The notes under the pieces were generated by a model. That model ran no database searches. It saw only the letters and a program-made list of their open reading frames with translations, and was not told the origin of the DNA. DNA of 64,000 nt, taken from assembly GCA_003112755.1 (NCBI GenBank), contig BFBT01000001.1, forward strand, positions 620,001-684,000, written 5' to 3'. Positions 50,224 to 59,189 of this stretch are shown one piece after another; the stretch's first letter is position 1, and the number at the start of each line of letters is the position of its first letter. Source of the stretch: Lawsonibacter asaccharolyticus (GTDB lineage Bacteria; Bacillota; Clostridia; Oscillospirales; Oscillospiraceae). A program made the position numbers and the translations under genes.

Positions 50224-51204
50224 ATGTCCTACCCAAAACCACTATCTGAGAAGTCTCTAGAGCGCCTATATACACAGGCGGGTTTATCGACAGAGGCGTG
50301 TGATTTCCTCCATTCGCTATTTGCCGCCTGCGCAAATCTGTACGGTGCCATTGCCCTGCGTGATGTGTGGTCGGTTTATCAGGAGTTAAAAAGCGAAGCG
50401 CCTCGAATTCGCCGGTATGACCTCATTGCCTTTTCCGCAATTGTCCGTCGAGAGGTGCAACCCTATTGGGTTTATGAGATTGAAGAACTGTACACGGAAG
50501 AACCGCACAATGATCTGGATCGGCACATCGTATCAAAAGAATTGATTGGTGCTGGCTATGGTAAGATGTTTTCCTTCTATGCACTGATGGACGAGCGCGA
50601 TGATCGCCCCTATTGTGTCCCCGATGATTTTCTCTCATATGCGGAACCAACAGCATCTGTAGAGGAGAAATCACTCGCAGATTTTATTGGGAACCTGAAG
50701 TCCACGGCGATGGAGTGCGCCCCAAAACAACGTAAAACCTATCCGAATGAGAATCGCGGGAAGAAATTAAACGAGTTTTCTTTTCTCAATTTGAACGAGC
50801 GGTTCAATTTGGATTATTACAAGAAAGTCCCCGCCACTTATTCTGCCCTGTTGGCAGAGTACAGCGGTACAGAGGCGGAAAAGATTATGCGGTTTCATCG
50901 GCGAGCCGAGAATGTTGGTCATCTGCGCACAACGGATACGATCCAGAATGTGCTGATTGAATTGTGCGAGGTAGGTGTCCGCCTGACGGAAAAGCAGCAA
51001 GATACTCTTATGCAGCTCATCGTGCAGTATCACAATGGAAGCCGCTTGTGGTGTACCTGCGGTTGGAAACCGGATGAGCTGGCAGCTAAGTTTAGCGGTA
51101 TCGGAGCATTCCCTGGTCAGGAGGCATCATCTCCAGAGGGAATGATGGATGAGAAAGATATCATTCGCAAGATGAAAGAGTTGGGACTGAAGGTCTTGGA
51201 GTGA
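50224..51204 (+). CDS. Unknown protein downstream of the WYL regulator
   Basis: 326 residues from ATG 50224 behind GGAGGAG. The first half contains VWSVYQELKSEAPRIRRYDL; later VRLTEKQQDTLMQLIVQYHN and RLWCTCGWKPDELAAKF. A family I cannot name; frequently seen with DUF4186-type genes is a guess. It overlaps the region before DUF4186 closely, so likely one operon. Confidence 0.6.
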   Translation: MSYPKPLSEKSLERLYTQAGLSTEACDFLHSLFAACANLYGAIALRDVWSVYQELKSEAPRIRRYDLIAFSAIVRREVQPYWVYEIEELYTEEPHNDLDRHIVSKELIGAGYGKMFSFYALMDERDDRPYCVPDDFLSYAEPTASVEEKSLADFIGNLKSTAMECAPKQRKTYPNENRGKKLNEFSFLNLNERFNLDYYKKVPATYSALLAEYSGTEAEKIMRFHRRAENVGHLRTTDTIQNVLIELCEVGVRLTEKQQDTLMQLIVQYHNGSRLWCTCGWKPDELAAKFSGIGAFPGQEASSPEGMMDEKDIIRKMKELGLKVLE

Positions 51205-51209
51205 GCAAC

Positions 51210-51575
51210 ATGTCAACCATTGAGCAAACACTTTTACGCCTACAAAAGTCTACTTTCCGCGCAAAGTTCCATTTGAGTGAAAAGGACAGGCAGTACATAA
51301 TGGGCAAGGGCATGGAAACCATTCAGCATCATGCGGCCGACTTCATCCGAATGCGGCTTGCGCCGGCGATCATCCCAAATGACGGCAAACAGACACCGAT
51401 GCGCGGGCATCCAGTGTTTATTGCCCAGCATGCCTGCGCCTGCTGCTGTCGCAGCTGCTTAAACAAGTGGTATCATGTCCCGATAGGGCGTGAGCTGACG
51501 GAGGATGAGCAGAAACGCATCGTGAGGTTGCTGATGGCATGGATTGAGCGACAGCTTGCAATGGGCGCGAAATAG
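51210..51575 (+). CDS. DUF4186 family protein
   Basis: 121 residues from ATG 51210. LRLQKSTFRAKFHLSEKDRQ, then MRGHPVFIAQHACACCCRSC and LNKWYHVP match DUF4186 nearly throughout its length; the cysteine run suggests metal binding. Function unknown. Confidence 0.9.
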   Translation: MSTIEQTLLRLQKSTFRAKFHLSEKDRQYIMGKGMETIQHHAADFIRMRLAPAIIPNDGKQTPMRGHPVFIAQHACACCCRSCLNKWYHVPIGRELTEDEQKRIVRLLMAWIERQLAMGAK

Positions 51576-51596
51576 CGAGAAATTGAGGTGACGACT

Positions 51597-51956
51597 ATGT
51601 CTACGATTGGAAATATTCTTTGGTTCCTATTTGGAGGATTGATCGGCGGGCTTGCCTGGGTACTGGCCGGCTGTCTTTGGTGCATCACCATCATCGGCAT
51701 ACCCGTTGGCCTGCAATGCTTCAAATTCGCAAGTCTCGCCTTTTTCCCGTTTGGGAAAGAAGTTGTGTATGGAGGTGGAGGCTTTTCCTTCCTCGTCAAC
51801 CTGATTTGGATCATTTTCTTTGGCCTTGAGATGGCAATCGGATATTGCATTCTGGGCTGTCTCTGGTGCATTACGATCCTTGGCATTCCAATCGGAAAGC
51901 AATGCTTCAAAATGGCCAAGCTGTCTCTAATGCCCTTTGGGGCATCGGTCGTGTAA
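51597..51956 (+). CDS. YccF-domain membrane protein
   Basis: 119 residues. Two repeats of a YccF hydrophobic unit: GCLWCITIIGIPVGLQCFK and GCLWCITILGIPIGKQCFK, each with preceding transmembrane helices. Inner membrane protein of unknown role. Start at ATG 51597 after GGTGACG. Confidence 0.92.
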   Translation: MSTIGNILWFLFGGLIGGLAWVLAGCLWCITIIGIPVGLQCFKFASLAFFPFGKEVVYGGGGFSFLVNLIWIIFFGLEMAIGYCILGCLWCITILGIPIGKQCFKMAKLSLMPFGASVV

Positions 51957-51969
51957 AGGAAGGATGTTC

Positions 51970-52071
51970 ATGGAAAAGATGGATGAGATGATCCAGATCT
52001 ATAACCGTACCGAGCAAATCTGCTTCGATGATAAGAAGATATATCTATTGCCAAAGAAGCTCGCCGTTTAA
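51970..52071 (+). CDS. 33-residue small ORF
   Basis: ATG 51970 behind GGAAGG reads [20 protein letters not shown] and ends [11 protein letters not shown] with TAA. Good ribosome site and tight spacing between YccF and the macrodomain gene. It could be a real microprotein or the truncated start of a longer lost gene. Confidence 0.45.
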   Translation: MEKMDEMIQIYNRTEQICFDDKKIYLLPKKLAV

Positions 52072-52106
52072 TTACTCAGAAGGCAGATATCACAGGAGGT
52101 CTGTTT

Positions 52107-53102
52107 ATGCCGCTCCAGATCGTAAGAAATGACATCACAAAAATGAGGGTTGACGCGATCGTCAATGCCGCAAACAGTTCCCTCTTGGGCGGTGGCGGTG
52201 TAGATGGCTGCATTCATCGCGCCGCCGGCCCGGAACTCCTAGTCGAATGCGAAAAGCTCAATGGGTGCAAAACTGGCAGTGCCAAGATAACAAAGGGATA
52301 TAAGCTGCCATGCAAATATGTGATCCATGCGGTTGGCCCTCGCTGGTACGGTGGGCAGTATGGGGAGCATGACAAGCTTGTCTCGTGCTACCAGACGTCG
52401 CTCGCGCTCGCAAAGGAGCATGGTTGCGAGTCGGTCGCATTCCCTCTGATCTCCTCGGGAATCTTCGGCTATCCAAAGGATGAGGCGCTCAAAGTAGCTA
52501 TCGACACGATCAGCAGTTTTCTGCTTGAAAAGGATATGATGGTTTACATCGTCATCTTTGATCGCAAGGCGTATCAGATCAGCAGCAAGTTGTTTGCGGA
52601 CATCAACGCCTACATAGACGACCGATATGTCGAAGAGCATCGAGACAGCTATGCTGAGCGGATCAGCCGGCTGCATAGCCTTGCAGTGGAAGAGAGTTGC
52701 CCTATCCCCGCTGCCCCTATGGTAACAAAGGCAGCATCCCTGGACGATGCGCTGAAGCAGATCGACGAGAGTTTTTCCGAGATGCTTCTGCGTAAGATTG
52801 ATGAGTGTGGCATGACGGATGCAGAGTGCTATAAGAAGGCCAACATCGACCGAAAGCTGTTCTCAAAGATTCGATCGGATAAGCTCTATAGACCATCAAA
52901 GCCTACTGTGATCGCCTTTGCGCTTGCACTCGAATTGCCGCTTGACGAATTGAAGGATATGCTCTCGAAAGCAGGATTTGCCCTGTCTCACTCCAGCAAA
53001 TTTGACATCATCGTGGAGTATTTTGTCGAGCGAGGAAACTACAATGTATTCGAGATCAATGAGGCTCTGTTTGCCTTTGACCAGAGTCTCATTGGTGCAT
53101 AA
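52107..53102 (+). CDS. Macrodomain protein with C-terminal HTH-like domain
   Basis: 331 residues. The first 170 residues are a macrodomain: [19 protein letters not shown] (18-36) binds ADP-ribose and [12 protein letters not shown] is the second loop. The C-terminal 100 residues ([20 protein letters not shown], then [20 protein letters not shown]) look like a helix-turn-helix bundle. Macrodomains hydrolyse ADP-ribose from proteins or RNA or process O-acetyl-ADP-ribose; the HTH fusion occurs in gut Firmicutes. Confidence 0.88.
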   Translation: MPLQIVRNDITKMRVDAIVNAANSSLLGGGGVDGCIHRAAGPELLVECEKLNGCKTGSAKITKGYKLPCKYVIHAVGPRWYGGQYGEHDKLVSCYQTSLALAKEHGCESVAFPLISSGIFGYPKDEALKVAIDTISSFLLEKDMMVYIVIFDRKAYQISSKLFADINAYIDDRYVEEHRDSYAERISRLHSLAVEESCPIPAAPMVTKAASLDDALKQIDESFSEMLLRKIDECGMTDAECYKKANIDRKLFSKIRSDKLYRPSKPTVIAFALALELPLDELKDMLSKAGFALSHSSKFDIIVEYFVERGNYNVFEINEALFAFDQSLIGA

Positions 53103-53113
53103 GGAGAACAACT

Positions 53114-53625
53114 TGAAAAAAACTTGGTTATTCAGGCGGCGGAAGACCGCGTGGAAATACAGCGCAACTTGTTGATAGTTTTGTCCGTGGTGCGGAGGAC
53201 GCAGGAAACTGCGTAGAAGTCACATCTCTCAACAAACACGAGGTAAAGGGCTGTCTCGGTTGCAATGCTTGCCGGTATGGAAAGCCGTGTGTTCAGAAGG
53301 ACAGCTTCAACGAGATTATGCCTAAGATCAAGGGCGCGGACTGCCTTGTTTTTGCTTCGCCCCTCTACTTCTGGACGGTTTCCTTAAAGCTGAAAGCGTT
53401 TATAGAACGCTTCTACTGCATAGCCGAGGAAGACCCGAATCCGCCGCTCGGCAGATATGAGAAATATCCGGTTAAAGACTGCGCACTTCTGATGACCTCT
53501 GGCGACAACTTCTTCTGGACATTTGAACAGGCAGTTTCCTACTACAAGTTTGCACTGTCAATTATATCGGCTTCCATGACAAAGGCATGATCCTTGCTGG
53601 CTGCTGCGGTGATACAAACTGTTGA
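53114..53625 (+). pseudogene. Decayed flavodoxin-like NAD(P)H-dependent FMN reductase gene
   Basis: In one frame after a shifted start it reads GGRPRGNTAQLVDSFVRGAE, GCLGCNACRYGKPCVQKDSF and ASPLYFWTVSLKLKAFIERF, typical of flavodoxin-family reductases (a nucleotide loop and C-x2-C). A second frameshift lies near 53560: the end YIGFHDKGMILAGCCGDTN is in another frame and is then cut off. With two frameshifts and both ends damaged, this gene is dead. Confidence 0.8.
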
Positions 53626-53650
53626 CAGCAAAGCTCCTATATAGTATGAT
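53622..53650 (+). promoter_or_regulatory. Consensus promoter of the radical SAM pair operon
   Basis: TTGACA (53622-53627), 17-base spacer, TATGAT (53645-53650), with transcription expected to start about 20 bases before the MarR start codon. Confidence 0.85.
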
Positions 53651-53676
53651 TTTATAAACTACTATATAGGAGCTTT
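53630..53676. promoter_or_regulatory. 17-bp perfect palindromic operator of the MarR regulator
   Basis: AAAGCTCCTATATAGTA (53630-53646) and TACTATATAGGAGCTTT (53660-53676) are exact inverted copies around a 13-base centre. The site covers the -10 box and the ribosome site (GGAG at 53669), so MarR binding would block transcription; the transcript could also fold into a hairpin over the ribosome site. Confidence 0.8.
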
Positions 53677-53679
53677 TGT

Positions 53680-54117
53680 ATGAAAACAAATGGCGGATTT
53701 CTTGTCACCAAAATAAAACAGCTTGGTGACCGGATTTTTGAGAAGATTCTCAGCGAAAAAAATATCGATGCGTTTAATGGAGCCCAGGGGCGTATTCTTT
53801 ATGTGTTGTGGCAGGAGGATGGAATCTCAATCAGGTCACTCTCGGTCAAATGCGGATTAGCGATAACATCTCTTACGACGATGCTGGAAAGAATGGAAAA
53901 TCAAGGGCTGATAAGCCGTGTTCAGTCTGAAACGGACAAAAGGAAAACCCTCCTGTTTCTGACCGAGAAAGCACATGCCTTAAAGGGCGAGTACGATTCT
54001 GTATCTGATGAGATGGGCAGCATTTACTACAAAGGTTTTTCAGAGGAAGAAATTACCCGGTTTGAGGAATGCCTCGACCGCATCAGAAAGAATCTTGAGG
54101 AGTGGCAGAAGTCATGA
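53680..54117 (+). CDS. MarR-family regulator of the radical SAM mobile pair
   Basis: 145 residues. Winged-helix MarR domain: GRILYVLWQEDGISIRSLSV, GLAITSLTTMLERMENQGLI and SETDKRKTLLFLTEKAHAL. The stop overlaps the start of radical SAM gene A by 4 bases. Together with the strong palindrome in its promoter this is a classic autoregulated repressor. Confidence 0.92.
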   Translation: MKTNGGFLVTKIKQLGDRIFEKILSEKNIDAFNGAQGRILYVLWQEDGISIRSLSVKCGLAITSLTTMLERMENQGLISRVQSETDKRKTLLFLTEKAHALKGEYDSVSDEMGSIYYKGFSEEEITRFEECLDRIRKNLEEWQKS

Positions 54118-54803
54118 GTATTTGTATCAAAGATCAGATTCAGAACATGAATATCGTCATTGGCTGCACAGTGGGGTGTGCATATTGCTATGCCCGCAAC
54201 AATGTGAAACGCTGGCATATGATTGATGACTTCGCTGACCCTGAATTCTTTCCGGGTAAGCTCAGGATGATGGAAAAGAAACGTCCGCAGAACTTTCTTC
54301 TTACCGGCATGAGCGATCTCTCCGGATGGAAGCCGGAATGGAGAGACGAGGTATTTGCAAAGATCCGTGAAAATCCACAGCATCAGTTCCTGTTCCTTAC
54401 CAAGCGCCCCGATCTGCTGGATTTTGATACCGATCTGGAAAATGCATGGTTTGGCGTTACGGTGACGAGGAAAGCCGAACTGTGGCGTATCGACGCCCTT
54501 CGGAAAAACGTCAGAGCAAAACATTACCATGTTACCTTTGAGCCGTTATTCGACGATCCCGGCACAGTTGACCTTTTCGGAATCAACTGGATTGTTGTCG
54601 GCACTATGACCGGGGCTCAGAGTAGGAAGATTCATACGGAGCCGGAATGGGCATGGTCTCTGACGGATCAGGCACACGCACTCGGCATTCCGGTGTTTAT
54701 GAAGGAAGACCTTGTCCCTATCATAGGGGATGAAAATATGATTCAGGAAATGCCGGAGGAATTCAATAAAGTGTTAGGGGTACAGAGATCATGGCAGAAG
54801 TAA
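54114..54803 (+). CDS. Radical SAM mobile pair protein A
   Basis: 229 residues. IGCTVGCAYCYARNN carries the radical SAM Cx3Cx2C cluster (Cys18, Cys22, Cys25). LTGMSDLSGWKPEWRDEVFA and FLFLTKRPDLLDFDTDLENA are typical of the family. It overlaps the MarR gene by 4 and gene B by 13 bases. Partners of this conserved mobile triplet have no known substrate. Confidence 0.92.
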   Translation: MSICIKDQIQNMNIVIGCTVGCAYCYARNNVKRWHMIDDFADPEFFPGKLRMMEKKRPQNFLLTGMSDLSGWKPEWRDEVFAKIRENPQHQFLFLTKRPDLLDFDTDLENAWFGVTVTRKAELWRIDALRKNVRAKHYHVTFEPLFDDPGTVDLFGINWIVVGTMTGAQSRKIHTEPEWAWSLTDQAHALGIPVFMKEDLVPIIGDENMIQEMPEEFNKVLGVQRSWQK

Positions 54804-55699
54804 TCGATGGAATTCTCATTCGCGAGGTGGAAACAAAGAACATCATGACCAAGTCCGGTCTGCCGGTAGGCGGTTACTCGGTCAATCCTTATGTAGGCTG
54901 TACACATGCCTGCAAGTATTGCTATGCTTCTTTTATGAAGCGCTTTACCGGACACACGGAGGAATGGGGCACTTTCCTTGATGTGAAGCATTGGCCGGAA
55001 ATTAAAAATCCGAAGAAATATGCCGGACAGCGTGTGGTCATCGGTTCTGTGACGGATGGCTACAATCCACAGGAAGAGCAATTCGGGAATACCAGAAAAC
55101 TTCTGGAGCAGCTGATCGGCAGTGACGCAGATATTTTGATCTGCACAAAGTCTGATCTTGTGGTACGGGATATTGATCTGCTGAAGAACCTTGGACGAGT
55201 GACCGTTTCATGGTCGATCAACACACTGGATGAAAATTTCAAGAACGATATGGACTCTGCTTCGAGCATTGAGCGGCGCATCGCTGCTATGAAGCAAGTA
55301 TATGATGCAGGTATCCGTACAGTCTGTTTCGTATCCCCGGTATTCCCCGGTATCACGGATTTTGAAGCGATCTTTGAGCGGGTAAAGGATCAGTGCGATC
55401 TGTTCTGGCTCGAAAACCTCAATCTTCGGGGCGGCTTCAAAAAGACGATCATGGATTATATCGCCGGAAAATATCCTGATCTTGTACCGCTTTACGATGA
55501 GATCTATAACAAGCATAACCGCAGCTACTTTGAAGCGCTTGAAGTAAAAGCTGAGGAAATGGCTAAGGAGTATGATTGTCCCTTTGTGGATAATGAAATG
55601 CCTTATGGAAGAGTCCCTCAGGGACATCCGGTGATTGTGGATTATTTCTATCACGAGGAAATCCGAGGGACAGAAAATACCGGAAAAAGAAATCGCTAA
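54791..55699 (+). CDS. Radical SAM mobile pair protein B
   Basis: 302 residues. VNPYVGCTHACKYCYASFMK holds Cys37, Cys41 and Cys44 of the [4Fe-4S] cluster; GSVTDGYNPQE and VSWSINTLDENF are further conserved radical SAM stretches. Same operon as protein A and MarR. The reaction is unknown. Confidence 0.92.
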   Translation: MAEVIDGILIREVETKNIMTKSGLPVGGYSVNPYVGCTHACKYCYASFMKRFTGHTEEWGTFLDVKHWPEIKNPKKYAGQRVVIGSVTDGYNPQEEQFGNTRKLLEQLIGSDADILICTKSDLVVRDIDLLKNLGRVTVSWSINTLDENFKNDMDSASSIERRIAAMKQVYDAGIRTVCFVSPVFPGITDFEAIFERVKDQCDLFWLENLNLRGGFKKTIMDYIAGKYPDLVPLYDEIYNKHNRSYFEALEVKAEEMAKEYDCPFVDNEMPYGRVPQGHPVIVDYFYHEEIRGTENTGKRNR

Positions 55700-55810
55700 A
55701 CAGAAATTTAATCCAGCTCTTTGAACGAGGAAGACCCCTTGTCCGAAGGGTAAGAAGGTGCAACCGAAAAGGCTTAGAGCAATTCGCATTTGCTGAAGGA
55801 GGCTTAGAAG

Positions 55811-57319
55811 ATGAAACAACGCACATACATCGCAATCGACCTGAAATCCTTCTACGCCTCCGTGGAATGCCGGGAGCGCGGCTTAGATCCTCTGGACACA
55901 AATCTTGTTGTTGCGGATGAGAGCCGGACGGACAAGACCATCTGCCTTGCCGTTACACCCTCTCTCAAGAGCTACGGCATCTCCGGACGCGGACGGCTAT
56001 TTGAAGTCAAGCAGCGTGTGAAGGAAGCAAATGCCGGACGGCAGCACGACGCGCCGGGACACAGGCTGGACAGCACATCACACTTCTTCTCGGAGCTGCA
56101 AGCAAACCCGTCTCTGGCGATTGACTTCATCATCGCGCCGCCTCGGATGGCGTACTACATGGAATACAGCACCCGCATCTATCAGGTTTATCTCAAGTAT
56201 ATTGCCCCGGAAGATATTGTGGTCTACTCCATCGACGAGGTGTTCATGGATGTGACGGACTACCTGAATACTTACAAGCTCTCCGCCCATGATCTCGCCA
56301 TGAAGATTATCCTCGATGTGCTTGAGACAACCGGCATCACAGCAACCGCAGGAATTGGCACGAATCTTTTCCTCTGCAAAGTGGCAATGGACATTGTGGC
56401 GAAGCACATCCCCGCCGATAAGAACGACGTCCGCATTGCAGAGCTGGATGAGATGAAGTTCCGGCGTGAACTTTGGTCTCATCAGCCCCTCACGGACTTC
56501 TGGCGCGTGGGTCGAGGCATTGCCAAGAAACTTGAGCAGAACGGGATGTTCACCATGGGTGATGTCGCCCTCTGTTCCGAGCGGAACGAGGACTTGCTTT
56601 ACAAGCTGTTCGGCAAGAATGCGGAATTGCTCATTGACCATGCGTGGGGCTGGGAGCCGACCACCATTGAAGCGATTAAAGCGTATTGTCCCAGCTCCAA
56701 CAGCCTCAGCTCCGGTCAGGTATTGCACTGCCCATACGAGCCGGAGAAAGCAAGGCTGGTTGTCCGGGAAATGACAGACTTGCTTGTGATGGACTTGGTG
56801 GACAAGGGACTTGTCACCGATCAGATGGTTCTCACCGTTGGCTACGACATTGAAAACCTGACCGATCCGGCACGACGGGCAAAGTATCACGGCGCGGTGG
56901 AGAAAGACCCCTACGGACGGGAGATTCCCAAACAGGCACACGGCTCTACTAATCTCGACGGTCACACATCATCTACGCGCAAAATAATGTGTGCTGTGTC
57001 AGAACTCTTTGACCGGATCGTGGACAAGAATCTGCTTGTCCGCCGTATGTATGTTGTGGCAAATCATGTCCTGCCGGAAGCGGACGCGCCGAAGAAAAAT
57101 GACGGTGCTGTCCAGCTTGACCTCTTCACCGACTATGCCGCAGAAGAGGAAAAGCGGAAAGCCGAGGACGCTGCCTTGGAACGTGAGCGGAAAATACAAG
57201 CCGCCACGCTTGCGATCAAAAAGAAGTATGGAAAGAACGCCATCCTCAAGGCGATGAATCTTGAAGAAGGCGCAACCGCGAAAGACCGTAATGCGCAGAT
57301 TGGCGGGCATAAGGCATAA
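55811..57319 (+). CDS. UmuC/DinB-like Y-family DNA polymerase
   Basis: 502 residues. AIDLKSFYASVEC (8-20) and SIDEVFMDVTD (140-150) carry the catalytic acidic residues of Y-family polymerases; a helix-hairpin-helix region follows (WRVGRGIAKKLEQNGMFTMG) and QLDLFTD near 444 is a sliding-clamp binding motif. Error-prone translesion synthesis; such genes travel on mobile elements, usually beside a YolD gene as here. Confidence 0.93.
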   Translation: MKQRTYIAIDLKSFYASVECRERGLDPLDTNLVVADESRTDKTICLAVTPSLKSYGISGRGRLFEVKQRVKEANAGRQHDAPGHRLDSTSHFFSELQANPSLAIDFIIAPPRMAYYMEYSTRIYQVYLKYIAPEDIVVYSIDEVFMDVTDYLNTYKLSAHDLAMKIILDVLETTGITATAGIGTNLFLCKVAMDIVAKHIPADKNDVRIAELDEMKFRRELWSHQPLTDFWRVGRGIAKKLEQNGMFTMGDVALCSERNEDLLYKLFGKNAELLIDHAWGWEPTTIEAIKAYCPSSNSLSSGQVLHCPYEPEKARLVVREMTDLLVMDLVDKGLVTDQMVLTVGYDIENLTDPARRAKYHGAVEKDPYGREIPKQAHGSTNLDGHTSSTRKIMCAVSELFDRIVDKNLLVRRMYVVANHVLPEADAPKKNDGAVQLDLFTDYAAEEEKRKAEDAALERERKIQAATLAIKKKYGKNAILKAMNLEEGATAKDRNAQIGGHKA

Positions 57320-57355
57320 AGGATCAAACTAAATCGAAATTTGCGGAGGTCAAAT

Positions 57356-57799
57356 ATGGTGTTCAAAGAAATTGTTGATGATAAGATGCTTTATATGGAC
57401 TTATTGTTGCTGGCAGATGAGCAGGAAGATATGATTCACCGCTATCTTGAAAAGGGAACCATGTATGTACTTGATGATAATGGCGTGAAAGCAGAGTGTA
57501 TCGTTACCGATGAGGGAAACGCGATTCTTGAAATCAAGAATATTGCTGTAATGCCAGAATATCAGGGCTGCGGTTACGGAAAAGCCCTAATTAACTTCTT
57601 AATTCACCGATATACAGGGAAATACTCTATTATGCAAGTAGGGACAGGAGATAGTGCGTTGACTGTTCCGTTTTATGAGAAATGCGGTTTTACACGCTCT
57701 CATTGCATCCCTAATTTCTTTACTGACCATTATGACCATCCGATATTTGAGTGTGGTGTTCAACTTGTTGACATGATATATTTGCAAAGGCAGTTATAA
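57356..57799 (+). CDS. GNAT-family N-acetyltransferase
   Basis: 147 residues. LEIKNIAVMPEYQGCGYGKA is the acetyl-CoA binding motif A, and VPFYEKCGFTRSHCIPNFF is motif B of GNAT enzymes. Substrate unknown. Start at ATG 57356 after GCGGAGG; inserted between the polymerase and YolD genes. Confidence 0.88.
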   Translation: MVFKEIVDDKMLYMDLLLLADEQEDMIHRYLEKGTMYVLDDNGVKAECIVTDEGNAILEIKNIAVMPEYQGCGYGKALINFLIHRYTGKYSIMQVGTGDSALTVPFYEKCGFTRSHCIPNFFTDHYDHPIFECGVQLVDMIYLQRQL

Positions 57800-57835
57800 A
57801 TCCCCGGTTACATGGAAGGGAGATGCACAATACAC

Positions 57836-58258
57836 ATGAGCAATAGGTACGACGAGATTATCAATCTTCCTCACCACATCTCCAAGACGCGACCACAGAT
57901 GCCGATGTCAGATCGAGCGGCGCAGTTCGCGCCCTTCGCAGCACTCACCGGATATGACTCCGCCATCAAGGAAACCGGGCGTCTGACCGACGAAAGGATT
58001 GAGCTTGACGAGGAAGCTCTGACTGCATTGGACATGAAGTATCAGCTTCTTATGGATGCCTTTGATGATGCACCGGAGGTCACCATCACCTACTTCCAGC
58101 CCGATGAGCGGAAGGCTGGCGGCAAATACATAACAGCAACTGGCGCGGTCAAAAAGGTTGATGATTTTGAGCGGCGGATCACCATGCAGGACGGCACGAA
58201 GATTCCGATGGATGACGTTCTAAGCATTGACGGAGAGTTGTTCTCATCACTGGAATAA
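57836..58258 (+). CDS. YolD-like protein
   Basis: 140 residues from ATG 57836 (an upstream ATG at 57812 lacks a ribosome site). MPMSDRAAQFAPFAALTGYD and ITYFQPDERKAGGKYITATG match YolD-like proteins, which accompany Y-family polymerase genes and are thought to regulate or bind them. Confidence 0.88.
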   Translation: MSNRYDEIINLPHHISKTRPQMPMSDRAAQFAPFAALTGYDSAIKETGRLTDERIELDEEALTALDMKYQLLMDAFDDAPEVTITYFQPDERKAGGKYITATGAVKKVDDFERRITMQDGTKIPMDDVLSIDGELFSSLE

Positions 58259-58360
58259 TGTCGCTTGCCATGCGACCAAACGAAGTAAATACCGAAGTAC
58301 AATATGACTGTAAGGTGAGACGCCAAGCAGTCATATTTTTTATATACGGAGGTACTGAAC

Positions 58361-59014
58361 ATGAGAAAGAACTTAACGGAGATCGTATTCATCCTTGATC
58401 GCAGCGGCTCGATGAGTGGTCTTGAGACTGACACGATTGGCGGCTTCAACGCTATGATTGAAAAGCAGAAGAAGACTCCTGGCGAGGCACTGGTATCCAC
58501 CGTGCTCTTCAATCACCAGCGCATCGTGCTCCACGACCGAGCCAAGATTCAGGACATCAAGCCGATGACAGATCAGGACTATACCGTGCGTGGCAGCACA
58601 GCTCTTCTGGATGCCATCGGCTTCTCCATCCACCACATTGGCAATGTCCACAAGTACGCCCGCGAGGAAGATATCCCCGAGCACACCATCTTCGTCATCA
58701 CGACAGACGGCATGGAAAATGCAAGCGGCCACTACGACAGCGACAAGGTCAAGCAGATGATCGAACGCCAGAAGAGCAAGTACGGCTGGGAATTTCTGCT
58801 CCTGGGCGCCAACATTGACGCCGTCGAGACTGCCCGCGCCTTTGGTATTGCGGAGGATCGTGCTGTCAACTATCATGCTGATAGCAAGGGAACTAGGCTG
58901 AACTACGAAGTCGTTGGCTCCGCTATCGCCGGTGTGAGATGTGGCGCACCCATGAGTGCCGACTGGAAAGCCGATATTGAGGCTGATTTTGAAGAACGCA
59001 AGAGAAAGAAATAA
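58361..59014 (+). CDS. Small von Willebrand A domain protein
   Basis: 217 residues. FILDRSGSMSGLETDTIGGF gives the DxSxS MIDAS motif; VRGSTALLDAIGFSIHHIG and FVITTDGMENAS are the other metal-site strands. Stand-alone cytoplasmic vWA protein; the partner is not evident. Confidence 0.9.
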   Translation: MRKNLTEIVFILDRSGSMSGLETDTIGGFNAMIEKQKKTPGEALVSTVLFNHQRIVLHDRAKIQDIKPMTDQDYTVRGSTALLDAIGFSIHHIGNVHKYAREEDIPEHTIFVITTDGMENASGHYDSDKVKQMIERQKSKYGWEFLLLGANIDAVETARAFGIAEDRAVNYHADSKGTRLNYEVVGSAIAGVRCGAPMSADWKADIEADFEERKRKK

Positions 59015-59037
59015 CCGTATCGAATTCGACACGGTTA
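59013..59037 (+). terminator. Hairpin after the vWA gene
   Basis: AACCGTATCGA pairs with TCGACACGGTT (one mismatch); a second stem (CACCACG-CTCGTGG, about 59060-59078) is followed by TTTCATTTTG and is the likelier terminator of the two. Confidence 0.55.
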
Positions 59038-59129
59038 ACTCCACCTGTTTAGCGGCACCACGCTCGTGGCGACGCTTTCATTTTGCTGCATGTGCGAATT
59101 TGTTAGTATCAAAATATGACATAGTTCTA

Positions 59130-59158
59130 TTGACACTTTCTGCTGTTCTGATTATAAT
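59130..59158 (+). promoter_or_regulatory. Perfect consensus sigma-A promoter of the HipA-like gene
   Basis: TTGACA (59130-59135), exact 17-base spacer, TATAAT (59153-59158), 32 bases before the ATG at 59190. One of the best promoters in the window, suggesting strong transcription unless repressed. Confidence 0.92.
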
Positions 59159-59189
59159 GATATTGAAGATTAGAAACTGGAGGTTTGCA

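Noticed and set aside
58956..59189. N-terminal extension of the HipA-like gene
   Set aside because: The upstream part of the frame overlaps the vWA gene and crosses a perfect TTGACA-17-TATAAT promoter; the ATG at 59190 has GGAGG.
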